Assembly: GCF_040605635.1 (NCBI RefSeq)
Contig: NZ_JBEXDG010000035.1
Coordinates: forward strand, 1 to 64,000
Direction: 5' to 3'
Length of the DNA stretch: 64,000 bases
DNA from: Dactylosporangium sp040605635
Lineage (GTDB): Bacteria; Actinomycetota; Actinomycetes; Mycobacteriales; Micromonosporaceae
Shown here in pieces: positions 41,871-50,004 of the stretch (position 1 is the first letter of the stretch; each line of letters starts with the position of its first letter). The notes below the pieces were generated by a model. That model did not search any database. It saw only the letters and a program-made list of their open reading frames with translations, and was not told where the DNA came from. Both the position numbers and the translations under genes were made by a program.

Positions 41871-42739
41871 CCGCGACGGTCGCGGTCACCGGCGCCTCGG
41901 GCTACCTCGGCTCGCGGCTCTGTCAGACGCTGGCCGGCATCGGACAGGTCGCCCGCATGGGTCGCAAGATCCCGTCCGCCCGGTTCACGTTCGGCGGCGG
42001 CACCAGCGCCGGCTTCTTCCGCCGGCACAGCGTCACCGCGCTGGTCCACTGCGCCTGGGACTTCACCCTGCACAAACGCACCGATCTGATGGCACGCAAC
42101 GTGGGTGGCTCGATCCGGCTGATGGAACAGGCCCGCGCCGAGGGCGTGCAGACGATCGTGTTCATCTCCACCATCAGCGCGTTTCCCGGCTGCAGAAGCG
42201 ACTACGGCCGGGCCAAGCTCGCCGTGGAGGCGGCGGCGCACCGGCTGGGAGCCCTGGTGGTGCGGCCGGGCCTGATCTTCGGCGACCAGCCGGGCGGCGT
42301 GGTGGGCGCCCTCGACGCCCTGGTGCGCACGCTGCCGGTCGTCCCGCTGATCGGCAATGGCCGGCAGGTGCTCTACCCGGCGCACGAAGACGACGTCGGC
42401 GCCCTGATCCGCCGTCTCGTGGTCCAGCCCGCCCTGGTCGTGCCTGGCGCGCCGGTGACCGCCGCGCACGAGCGCGGCTGGACACTGCGGGAGATCCTCC
42501 TCGAGCTCGCGGCCCGGCACGGCCGCACAGTCGGTGTGGTGCCGGTCCCGTGGCGGTCGGTCTGGTTGCCGCTCAAGACCGCCGAGCTGCTCGGCGTCCG
42601 CGTGCCGTTCCGCAGCGACAGCGTCGTGAGCGTGCTCAACCAGAATCCGTCCCCCGACTTCTCGCCGACCCGCTCCATCGGCGTCCCGTTCCGCGAATTC
42701 GTCCGTTCTACAGCGGGGAAGACCTGTCATGCCCAATAG
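41867..42739 (+). CDS. NAD-dependent epimerase/dehydratase family protein
   Basis: A 290-residue extended short-chain dehydrogenase. VTGASGYLGSRLCQTLAG is the GxxGxxG nucleotide loop, STISAFPG the catalytic Ser strand and DYGRAKLAVE the YxxxK pair. The later part (ERGWTLREILLELAARHG) is a typical substrate domain. Substrate not known, probably a nucleotide sugar or polyprenyl sugar. It overlaps both neighbours in this four-gene operon (4 bp before, 11 bp after). Confidence 0.85.
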   Translation: MTATVAVTGASGYLGSRLCQTLAGIGQVARMGRKIPSARFTFGGGTSAGFFRRHSVTALVHCAWDFTLHKRTDLMARNVGGSIRLMEQARAEGVQTIVFISTISAFPGCRSDYGRAKLAVEAAAHRLGALVVRPGLIFGDQPGGVVGALDALVRTLPVVPLIGNGRQVLYPAHEDDVGALIRRLVVQPALVVPGAPVTAAHERGWTLREILLELAARHGRTVGVVPVPWRSVWLPLKTAELLGVRVPFRSDSVVSVLNQNPSPDFSPTRSIGVPFREFVRSTAGKTCHAQ

Positions 42740-43985
42740 TGCCGCCGTCGAGGTGAGCGTGGTCCTGCCCTGCCTCAATGAGGCGGAGACCATCGAGACA
42801 TGCGTCCGGAAGGCGCTGCAAGGACTGGCCGACCTCGGCGTCACCGGCGAGGTGATCGTCTCCGACAACGGGTCGACCGACGGCTCGCCCGCCATCGCCG
42901 GTGCCGCCGGCGCAACGGTCGTCCACGCCCCGGTCCGCGGCTACGGCGGCGCGCTCATCTGCGGCATCGAGGCCGCCAACGGCCGGTTCGTCATCATGGG
43001 CGACGCCGACGACTCCTACGACCTGGCCAACCTCGGTCCCTTCATCGCCCACCTGCGCAGCGGCAGGGACGTTGTCATGGGCAACCGCTTCAAAGGCGGC
43101 ATCACCGCCGGCGCCATGCCCGCGCTGCACCGCTACCTCGGCAATCCCCTCCTGTCCTGGCTCGGCCGGACGCTGTTCACTCTGCCCGGCGTCGGCGACT
43201 TCCACTGCGGCCTGCGCGGCTTCAACCGCGACCGGATCCGCGAGCTCGGGCTCTGCATGGCGGGCATGGAGTTCGCCAGTGAGCTGGTCATCCGGGCCGC
43301 GCTGGCGAAGTACTCGATCAGCGAGGTCCCCACCACGCTGCAGCGGGACGGCCGCAGTCGCCCACCACACCTGCGGACCTGGCGCGACGGCTGGCGGCAC
43401 CTGCGGTTCCTGCTGGTTTTCGCCCCGAAACGCACCCTCCTCGTTCCCGGCCTGGTCATCGCGCTGGCCGGTCTGCTCGGCACCGCCTGTCTGCTCCCCG
43501 GAGAGCGGCACGCCTTCGGCGTCTCCTTCGACGTCAGCGCCCTTGTCTACTGCTCCCTGGCCGTCCTCGTCGGAGCGCAGCTGCTGTTGTTCGGCGGCTT
43601 CGCGCGGCTGTACGGCATCCAGGAGGGCATCACCCGCGAGGACAAACACGTGCGATGGACGCGATGGTTGAGCTTCGAACGGTGTGTCCTGGCAGGCGTG
43701 CTCTTCGGGCTCGCCGGACTGGTCAGCACCGTCGTCGTGGTCACCGACTGGGGCACCGCCGGATTCGGCGCCCTGGACCCTCGGGTGACCCTGCGCGTGG
43801 TGCTGCCGTCAGCGACGGCGATCGCGTTGGGCATCATCCTGATCTTCTCCGGACTGTTCGCCAGTCTGCTGTCGTTGCGACCGACCGGCCGCAACGGCCC
43901 CGGGCACCCGGCCGCGGCCGAAGCCGAGTCGGAGATCCCGGCGCAACGCCAGATCGCTGAAGCACCTCGCACCTCCCAGGTCTGA
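42729..43985 (+). CDS. GT2 glycosyltransferase with C-terminal membrane helices
   Basis: A 418-residue dolichol-phosphate-mannose-synthase-like enzyme. VSVVLPCLNEAETIETCV starts the GT-A fold, VSDNGSTDGS follows, and MGDADDSYD provides the metal-binding Asp cluster. GDFHCGLRGFNRD is the acceptor region. About four helices lie after residue 235. It likely transfers a sugar from a nucleotide sugar to polyprenyl phosphate, providing the donor for the following membrane enzyme. It overlaps the preceding gene by 11 bp. Confidence 0.88.
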   Translation: MPNSAAVEVSVVLPCLNEAETIETCVRKALQGLADLGVTGEVIVSDNGSTDGSPAIAGAAGATVVHAPVRGYGGALICGIEAANGRFVIMGDADDSYDLANLGPFIAHLRSGRDVVMGNRFKGGITAGAMPALHRYLGNPLLSWLGRTLFTLPGVGDFHCGLRGFNRDRIRELGLCMAGMEFASELVIRAALAKYSISEVPTTLQRDGRSRPPHLRTWRDGWRHLRFLLVFAPKRTLLVPGLVIALAGLLGTACLLPGERHAFGVSFDVSALVYCSLAVLVGAQLLLFGGFARLYGIQEGITREDKHVRWTRWLSFERCVLAGVLFGLAGLVSTVVVVTDWGTAGFGALDPRVTLRVVLPSATAIALGIILIFSGLFASLLSLRPTGRNGPGHPAAAEAESEIPAQRQIAEAPRTSQV

Positions 43986-43996
43986 GCCGGCATCGA

Positions 43997-45559
43997 ATGA
44001 CGCAAACCTGGCTCCGGGAGCACCGCCTGCTCGCCGGTCTTCTCGCGATCGGCGCGCTGCTGCGGATCGGCATGATGCTCGCCTACTACCCGGCGTTCGG
44101 CTACTTCTACGACACCCGGGGATACATGGACGCGGCGAGCTCCGACACGCCGAGCCCGATCTGGCCGTTCGGATACTCAGCGATGCTCAAGGTGCTCGGC
44201 ACGCTGACCGGGCACATCGTCTCCGTCTCCGTCGTCCAGCACGTCATGGGTCTCGCCATGGGTGTCGCGGTCTACGCGCTGTGCACCAGGCGAGGAGTGC
44301 GGCGGACCTGGTCGGCCCTCGCGGCGGCGCCGGTGCTCCTCGACGCGCGTCAGATCCAGCTCGAGCACTACGTCCTGTCCGAAACGTTGTTCTCGTTCCT
44401 CGTGCTCGCCGGCGTCATGCTGCTGATGTGGTCGCAGGATCCCCCGTTGTGGCTGGCGGGGCTCAGCGGTCTGGTCTTCGCGCTGGCCGGCGTCACCCGC
44501 ACCGTCGGTCAGCCGCTGGCCTTGATGGTGGTGCTCTACCTGGTCGTGCGGCGGGTCGGATGGCAGCGCATCGCGCTGTTCACGGTGACGATGGCCGTCC
44601 CCATCGCCGGCTACATGGCGTGGTACCACCGGCATTACGACACATACGCGTTGAACAGCTACACCGGCCGGTACCTGTGGCAGCGCACCACGACGTTCGT
44701 CGACTGCACACGGACGGATTTCACGGCACGGGAGCGGCAGATCTGCCCGCCGGAGCCCCTCGGACAGCGCGAGGTCAGCGATGTGTACCTCTGGGGCCTG
44801 GACCGCGAGCACATCGGCCAGCGCTACCCGGGCCCGGGGAACGACGACCTCTTCCGGGGCTTCGCGGTGAAGGCGATCCGCGGGCAACCGGGCGGCCTCG
44901 TCACGGCGATCGCCACCGACGCGTGGCACCTCGTGCAGCCTGGCTGGCAGGCACCCGTCCGGATCGGCTGCACCACGGACCTGTGGACCATGCCGTCCGG
45001 CGGACGATCCGGCAACGAGCTGAGCGACTGCACGGCGACGCTCATGGTCACCGGCTTCGAGCCGGCGGGCGCCGGCGGCGCCGCGCCCACGGTCACGACG
45101 TTGAACAGCGCCTTGTGGGCCTACGGGCAGACCTTCGTGACGCCGCCGTCCGCCCTGGTCGCGCTCGCCCTGTTCGTCTTCGCCGCGGCGGCGCGGCGAA
45201 GACGGGCCGAGGGACGGCGGTCCGGCCGCCGGGAGGCCGCCGACAGCGTCCTGCTGGCCGGCATGAGCCTGTCCCTCCTGTTGCTGGGCGTCACACTGTC
45301 GGTCATCGACCTGCGCTTCACGGTGCCGCTGCTGGTGCTGGCACCCCTGGCGGCAGCACTGGCGGCCCATCGGGTCGCAGCCCGCCCCGCCGCCGCGCCG
45401 GCCGCCGATACGCCTTCCGGACGAGCCCGACACGGCCGCGCCGGCGCCGTCCCGGCAGGAACGGACCGTCTCCTGACGCAACGGGCGCACACCGCCGATG
45501 TCGAGGCCGCACCCGGCACGCCCACCGACCCGCCGCGGACCCGGGCGGTCCGCAATTGA
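43997..45559 (+). CDS. GT-C-like membrane glycosyltransferase
   Basis: A 520-residue membrane protein with about ten to eleven helices. The first outside loop carries DTRGYMDAA, an Asp-containing segment like the catalytic loop of ArnT/PMT-type GT-C enzymes that use polyprenyl-phosphate sugars. A large outside loop (about 225-375, rich in Cys pairs such as FVDCTRTDF and IGCTTDLW) follows. The C-terminal 70 residues are a low-complexity Ala/Arg/Pro tail. Eleven bases separate it from the GT2 gene, whose product would supply its donor. The acceptor is unknown. Confidence 0.8.
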   Translation: MTQTWLREHRLLAGLLAIGALLRIGMMLAYYPAFGYFYDTRGYMDAASSDTPSPIWPFGYSAMLKVLGTLTGHIVSVSVVQHVMGLAMGVAVYALCTRRGVRRTWSALAAAPVLLDARQIQLEHYVLSETLFSFLVLAGVMLLMWSQDPPLWLAGLSGLVFALAGVTRTVGQPLALMVVLYLVVRRVGWQRIALFTVTMAVPIAGYMAWYHRHYDTYALNSYTGRYLWQRTTTFVDCTRTDFTARERQICPPEPLGQREVSDVYLWGLDREHIGQRYPGPGNDDLFRGFAVKAIRGQPGGLVTAIATDAWHLVQPGWQAPVRIGCTTDLWTMPSGGRSGNELSDCTATLMVTGFEPAGAGGAAPTVTTLNSALWAYGQTFVTPPSALVALALFVFAAAARRRRAEGRRSGRREAADSVLLAGMSLSLLLLGVTLSVIDLRFTVPLLVLAPLAAALAAHRVAARPAAAPAADTPSGRARHGRAGAVPAGTDRLLTQRAHTADVEAAPGTPTDPPRTRAVRN

Positions 45560-45627
45560 CGGGCCGCCGGATGCTCCTATGACTCACCCCGCACTGGGGG
45601 CACCGCCGGCGTAGGTTGGGACGTAGG

Positions 45628-45755
45628 CCTACGAGACGTGCGGGAGAGCCCAGCTGGGTGACAGTTGAGCTGAGAGGCTGAACGACCGGACGGCCGGACG
45701 GCGATCCCCACCACCTGATCCAGGCAATGCTGGCGAAGGGAAACCGCCTCGTAGG
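45628..45755 (+). promoter_or_regulatory. TPP (thiamine pyrophosphate) riboswitch
   Basis: The conserved THI-box elements are present in order: CTGAGA (45670-45675), CCTGATC (45714-45720), a CCAG-GCAATG-CTGG P5 hairpin (45719-45732) and GCGAAGGGAA (45733-45742). A long P1 stem closes it: CCTACGAG (45628-45635) pairs perfectly with CTCGTAGG (45748-45755), and GCGG (45640-45643) with CCGC (45744-45747). It lies 75-202 bp before the phosphoribosyltransferase-hydrolase start on the same strand. No thiamine gene lies in the window. Confidence 0.88.
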
Positions 45756-45764
45756 TCTCTCGCG

Positions 45765-45797
45765 GCCCTCCGGCTCGCGGCCTGGGTGCCGGAGGGC
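45765..45797 (+). promoter_or_regulatory. Candidate expression platform of the TPP riboswitch
   Basis: GCCCTCCGGC (45765-45774) pairs perfectly with GCCGGAGGGC (45788-45797). The CCCTCC in the left arm is also complementary to the ribosome site AGGAGGGG (45819-45826) of the next gene. TPP binding could thus switch between a self-contained hairpin and an anti-ribosome-site pairing. There is no U-run, so control of translation is more likely than termination. Confidence 0.5.
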
Positions 45798-45829
45798 GCG
45801 CCAGGAGAGCGTGGCGCCAGGAGGGGAAG

Positions 45830-47194
45830 ATGATCAGGGGCAACCGGGTCTTCGCCGACCGTGTCGATGCGGGCCGGCAGCTCGCCGGCAAGCTGTCCCA
45901 TCTGCGCGGACAGAACGTCGTGGTGCTGGGCCTGCCGCGGGGTGGCGTGCCGGTCGCCTATCAGGTGGCCGAAGCGCTCCGGGCCCCGCTCGACGTGATC
46001 GTCGTACGGAAGCTCGGCGCTCCGGCGCAACCCGAGCTCGGCATGGGTGCGATCGGCGAAGACGGCATCCGCATCCTCAACCCGCGGGTGATCCGCCACG
46101 TCGGCGTCTCCCCCGACGAGCTGGCGGCGGTCGAGGGATCCGAGCGGGCGGCGCTGGCCGGCCGTGCCCGGCGGCTGCGCGGGGACCATCCGGCGCAGGA
46201 CCTCGACGGGCGCACCGCGGTCATCATCGACGACGGCGTCGCCACCGGCTCCACCGCCAGAGCGGCCTGCCAGGTGGCCCGTGCCCGCGGCGCGGCCCGC
46301 ACCGTCCTGGCCGTCCCCGTCGTACCGGCGGGCCTCATCGAGCCGCTGGAGGACGTGGCCGACGAGGTGGTCTGCGTACGGGACCCGCGACGGCTGTCGT
46401 CGGTCGGCGAATGGTACGCCGACTTCGCCGCCACCTCCGATGACGAGGTTCGCGGGCTGCTTGCCCGGGCTGCCGCCCGTCCGGAGGTCACCGAGCCGGC
46501 AACCGCCGCCCGGCCGGTCGGCCGGTTCCGCGCCCACGACGAGAAGATCGCGGTCAGCGTCGGCAACATGACCTCCACCGGACGCCTCAGCCTGCCGCCG
46601 AAGGCGAGCGGGCTGGTGCTGTTCGCGCACGGCAGCGGCAGCAGCCGCCACAGCCCGCGCAATCAGTACGTGGCGCTCATCCTCAACCAGGCTGGCCTGG
46701 GCACCCTGCTCTTCGACCTGCTCACCCCGGACGAGGCGGCGAGCAGAGCCAACGTGTTCGACGTCGAACTGATCGCCGGACGGCTCGCCGGCGTCACCGC
46801 CTGGGCGCACGATCAGCCGTGGAGCCGGGACCTGAGCATCGGATGGTTCGGCGCCAGCACAGGCGCCGCGGCGGCACTGTGGGCCGCGAGCGAGCCGCGC
46901 GCCGGCGTCGACGCGATCGTCTCCCGCGGCGGCCGCCCGGACCTCGCCGGACCGCGGCTGCCCGCCGTCACCGCACCCACGATGCTCATCGTCGGCGCCA
47001 TGGACACGCAGGTGCTGGCGCTCAACCGGGCCGCACAGCGCCGGCTGCGGTGCCCCAACGAACTCGTCGTCGTGCCGGGCGCCACGCATCTGTTCGAAGA
47101 GCCCGGCACCCTGACCGAGACCGCCCACCACGCCCGCACCTGGTTCACCACCCATCTGGGCCACGCCGCCCACGCGGACCGCCCCGCGGCCTGA
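45830..47194 (+). CDS. Phosphoribosyltransferase fused to a dienelactone-hydrolase-like domain (Rv0571c type)
   Basis: A 454-residue two-domain protein. Residues about 8-215 are a type I phosphoribosyltransferase with the PRPP motif VIIDDGVATGSTARAA and a LPRGGVPVA loop. Residues about 235-445 are an alpha/beta hydrolase: LFAHGSGSSRHSPRNQ, GWFGASTGAAAALWA with Ser nucleophile in GAST and a C-terminal GATHLFEE with the His. M. tuberculosis Rv0571c has the same domain order and belongs to the DosR regulon. The substrates are unknown. AGGAGGGG precedes the ATG. Placement under a TPP riboswitch is unexpected and suggests a link with thiamine or a related pyrimidine/thiazole compound, which is inference. 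Confidence 0.88.
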   Translation: MIRGNRVFADRVDAGRQLAGKLSHLRGQNVVVLGLPRGGVPVAYQVAEALRAPLDVIVVRKLGAPAQPELGMGAIGEDGIRILNPRVIRHVGVSPDELAAVEGSERAALAGRARRLRGDHPAQDLDGRTAVIIDDGVATGSTARAACQVARARGAARTVLAVPVVPAGLIEPLEDVADEVVCVRDPRRLSSVGEWYADFAATSDDEVRGLLARAAARPEVTEPATAARPVGRFRAHDEKIAVSVGNMTSTGRLSLPPKASGLVLFAHGSGSSRHSPRNQYVALILNQAGLGTLLFDLLTPDEAASRANVFDVELIAGRLAGVTAWAHDQPWSRDLSIGWFGASTGAAAALWAASEPRAGVDAIVSRGGRPDLAGPRLPAVTAPTMLIVGAMDTQVLALNRAAQRRLRCPNELVVVPGATHLFEEPGTLTETAHHARTWFTTHLGHAAHADRPAA

Positions 47195-47290
47195 CCGGAG
47201 GCCGGCTTCGCCATCGACCTCGACCGCCGGGCACCGGGAAGCGGCCCGCCGCCACATCGGCGCAGGGCGGAAAAAGTCGATTTCGAAGTG

Positions 47291-47380
47291 ATGCAGATCG
47301 ACGAAAACGAATGCTTACTGTCCGAGCGCGACGAACTCACCCGCGCGCTGATACCCCGTTGGAGGGACACGGCCCACTGA
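47291..47380 (+). CDS. Possible small ORF of 29 codons
   Basis: A 29-residue frame from ATG 47291 to TGA 47380 inside the 363-bp gap 47195-47557. The frame stays open upstream for further codons with an acidic, coding-like composition (AEKVDFEV). It begins MQIDENECLLSERDELTRAL. No ribosome binding site is visible close to the ATG. It may be a leader peptide or the end of a decayed gene. I see no other gene in the gap. Confidence 0.25.
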   Translation: MQIDENECLLSERDELTRALIPRWRDTAH

Positions 47381-47557
47381 TACGGCAGGCGGTTGTCCGC
47401 GGCCGGATGCTGCGTATTTGAACGGGGGAGGGTCGTCAGCCACGATCCAGATTCCGGAAGAGGAATCGTCGCCCTTGACAGCGGCCCATCAACCGCAGCA
47501 CGCTACGCATACGACGTGGACGAGAACGACTGGCTGGATGCTGCCGAAAGAGTCGAA

Positions 47558-48319
47558 ATGCTGGACACTCCGATCATCGTGCGCCACAACGTCGACCTGG
47601 CAACGATCGACATCGTTGCGGTCGGCCCCTGGACGTGGAAATTGCGGACCGATCTCATGACCGCGGTTCGAAAGGCAATCGTCCAGCAGCCCCGCGCGGT
47701 CCTGCTCGATCTGGCCGGGCTCGTCGACGCCGAATCCACGATCGCCTCGGCGGTCCTGCTCGCCGAGGCCCAGAGCGCCGCCAGGAACCCTCCGGTCCCT
47801 CTGGTCGTAGCAGTCAACGAGTCGCAAAAACTGCGTCTGCACTCGACGGGTGTGGCGACGCGGATTCCAGTGCACGTGAAGTCGGCGGCATCGGCATTAC
47901 CAGCGACCGAGACGACGCCACCGCTGCAGCACGCCCGGCTACGGCTGCAGCCGACCGTGTTCGCCGCGGTCGAAGCCCGCAACTTCGTCGGCGACACGTG
48001 CAGCGCCTGGACACTCACCAACTGGCTGCACCCAGCACGGTTGATCGTCTCCGAGCTCACCACGAACGCGGTCGAACACGCCCAAACCCCGTTCACCGTG
48101 ACACTGACCCTCCGCGGCCCGACCTTCATGCACATGGCAGTCGAAGACGGCTCGCCACAGTTGCCCCAGGTCCGCACCTGGTCCGGTAGCCGCACCGCAC
48201 CGCTGGCTCTGCGCGGCAACGGCATGCGCATCGTCGCCGCCACGGCCGCCGCCTGGGGCAGCAGCCGCACCACGAACGGCAAGGTTGTCTGGGCCACCCT
48301 CTACGACCTGCAGCGGTAG
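47558..48319 (+). CDS. STAS-like and HATPase (RsbW-like) fusion protein
   Basis: A 253-residue protein. Residues about 3-100 look like a STAS domain (TPIIVRHNVDLATID, RAVLLDLAGLVDAEST, where the usual phosphorylated Ser of the D-S-x-G loop is not clear), and about 115-250 are a GHKL ATPase of the RsbW type: SELTTNAVEHA is the N box and RGNGMRIVAATAAAWG the G2 box. Such proteins bind and inhibit sigma factors or anti-anti-sigma factors. Having both modules in one chain suggests a self-contained switch. The start is uncertain; TTG 47393 is an alternative with 55 more residues. Confidence 0.75.
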   Translation: MLDTPIIVRHNVDLATIDIVAVGPWTWKLRTDLMTAVRKAIVQQPRAVLLDLAGLVDAESTIASAVLLAEAQSAARNPPVPLVVAVNESQKLRLHSTGVATRIPVHVKSAASALPATETTPPLQHARLRLQPTVFAAVEARNFVGDTCSAWTLTNWLHPARLIVSELTTNAVEHAQTPFTVTLTLRGPTFMHMAVEDGSPQLPQVRTWSGSRTAPLALRGNGMRIVAATAAAWGSSRTTNGKVVWATLYDLQR

Positions 48320-48404
48320 CGCGTCATCGACTGAGCCCCCTCAGCGGGTGCTGGACCGCGACCTGCCGGTGATTCCCTCGGGCGATAGGGGGTAGCGCGG
48401 GCGG

Positions 48405-49982
48405 GTGAACGGCGTCGGCTTCCTCATGGTCGTTGTCGGTGCGGTGGCCGTGACCGCGGTGGCCAATCGACGCGGCTGGCCGGGGCCGCTGGTCGTCGTG
48501 GCCGTCGCGGCAGCGGTGTCGTTGCTGCCTGGCCTGCCGCGAATGGAGCTGCCGCCGCAGCTGATCCTGGCGGTCGTCCTGCCACCCTTGCTGTACTCGG
48601 CAGCGCTGGAGCTGTCGTTCGTGAGCTTCCGCCGCGACCTGCTGCCCATCGCCTCGCTCGGGGTCGGCCTCGTCGTGTTCTCCGCCGTGGTGGTCGGCTG
48701 TGTCGCCTTCACGCTGGCACCGGCGCTGACCCTCGGGGGTGCGTTCGTCCTTGGCGCGGTCCTCGGCCCGTCCGATGCGGTCGCCGCGGTGGCGCTGGGC
48801 CGCCGGGCCGGGCTGCCGAGCCGGGTGATCACGATCCTGACCGGGGAGAGCCTGGTCAACGACGCGGTCGCGCTCGTCGCGTTCCAGCTCGCAGTCTCCG
48901 CGTATGCCGGCTATCGGCTGTTCGTCGAGCAACCGATACTGCTGGCGGCCTACAGCGCGTCGGTCGGTGTCGGCATCGGGCTCGCCATGGCGGTTGTCGT
49001 GCACTGGATCCGGCCGCGGCTGCACGACCCGGCGCTGGAGACCGTGTTCGGCGCGGTGGTGCCGTTCGTCGCGTACCTCGCCGCGGACGACCTGCATGCC
49101 TCAGGTGTCCTTGCGGTGGTCGCCGCCGGATTCTGGATCGGCCACCACAGCGCTGACGCCGCGTTCGCCACCCGTCTGCAGAGCCGGCAGGTGTGGCGTA
49201 CCGTCGACCTCATCCTGGAGGCGTTCGTCTTCGCCTACATGGGCCTGCAGGTCCGCCTCATCCTGCACGACGCGACCGGCGAGGGGCTGGGTCCGGCCGG
49301 GCTGGTGATCATCATCGCGGCCGTGCTGCTGGCCGTGGTCCTGGCGCGTCCGGCGTGGATCGTCACGATGTGGATGATCACCCGGCGGCGCCTGCAATGG
49401 CGGGCGGTGGCGGTGCTGTCGTGGTCCGGAATGCGTGGCGTGGTGACCCTGGCAGCCGCGGCGGCGGTCCCCGCGGTCACCGTCACCGGCGCGCCGACCC
49501 CGAACCGCAACCTGATCCAGGCGGTCGCGCTGTCCGTCGCGGTCCTGACCATCCTGCTGCAGGGTGCCACGTTGCCGATGCTGGTCCGCGTTCTGCGCCT
49601 CAGCGACGCCGCGGAACGCCGCCGGGCCGACGCCGACGTGGTCCATGCGCTCCGCGTCGCACGCCGTGCGGCGCACGAGGTCACCGCCCGCGCGGCCGCA
49701 TCCGGTGACGACATCGAGGCTACGGCGGTGGCGCTGATCGAGCGGCGGATGGCCCATGTGCTGACCGCGACCCCGCACTGTCTGGCAGGTCTGTACGGCA
49801 CGGTGGGTGGGGCCGAGCAGCCCGCTCACGAACTCGTGCAGCAGATCCTCGCCAACCAGCGCCGGGCCCTGATCCGCGAACGGGACCGTGGCAGGCTCGA
49901 CGATGAGGTGCTGCGCGCCGTACTGCAGCAGCTGGACTACGAGGAAGCGGCGGCCAGCACAGATCTGCGGACCCGGCTCTGA
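48405..49982 (+). CDS. Na+/H+ antiporter (CPA1 family)
   Basis: A 525-residue membrane protein with about 12 helices. LGPSDAVAAVALG and LTGESLVNDAVALVAFQ carry the conserved acidic residues of the CPA1 ion site (ND motif in VNDA). The C-terminal 120 residues are hydrophilic, with helices suited to regulation. Mycobacterial YjcE-like proteins have the same layout. GTG start with a weak upstream GGGGG. It exchanges Na+ or K+ for protons to keep pH or ion balance. It is 22 bp from the convergent histidine kinase gene. Confidence 0.88.
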   Translation: MNGVGFLMVVVGAVAVTAVANRRGWPGPLVVVAVAAAVSLLPGLPRMELPPQLILAVVLPPLLYSAALELSFVSFRRDLLPIASLGVGLVVFSAVVVGCVAFTLAPALTLGGAFVLGAVLGPSDAVAAVALGRRAGLPSRVITILTGESLVNDAVALVAFQLAVSAYAGYRLFVEQPILLAAYSASVGVGIGLAMAVVVHWIRPRLHDPALETVFGAVVPFVAYLAADDLHASGVLAVVAAGFWIGHHSADAAFATRLQSRQVWRTVDLILEAFVFAYMGLQVRLILHDATGEGLGPAGLVIIIAAVLLAVVLARPAWIVTMWMITRRRLQWRAVAVLSWSGMRGVVTLAAAAAVPAVTVTGAPTPNRNLIQAVALSVAVLTILLQGATLPMLVRVLRLSDAAERRRADADVVHALRVARRAAHEVTARAAASGDDIEATAVALIERRMAHVLTATPHCLAGLYGTVGGAEQPAHELVQQILANQRRALIRERDRGRLDDEVLRAVLQQLDYEEAAASTDLRTRL

Positions 49983-50004
49983 ATGTCCGGGAACGGCACG
50001 CTCG

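Noticed and set aside
45618..45631. GGGACGTAGGCCTA as a DosR-like box before the phosphoribosyltransferase gene
   Set aside because: Its right part is the 5' strand of the riboswitch P1 stem, and transcription must start upstream of it, so it is in the wrong place for an activator site.
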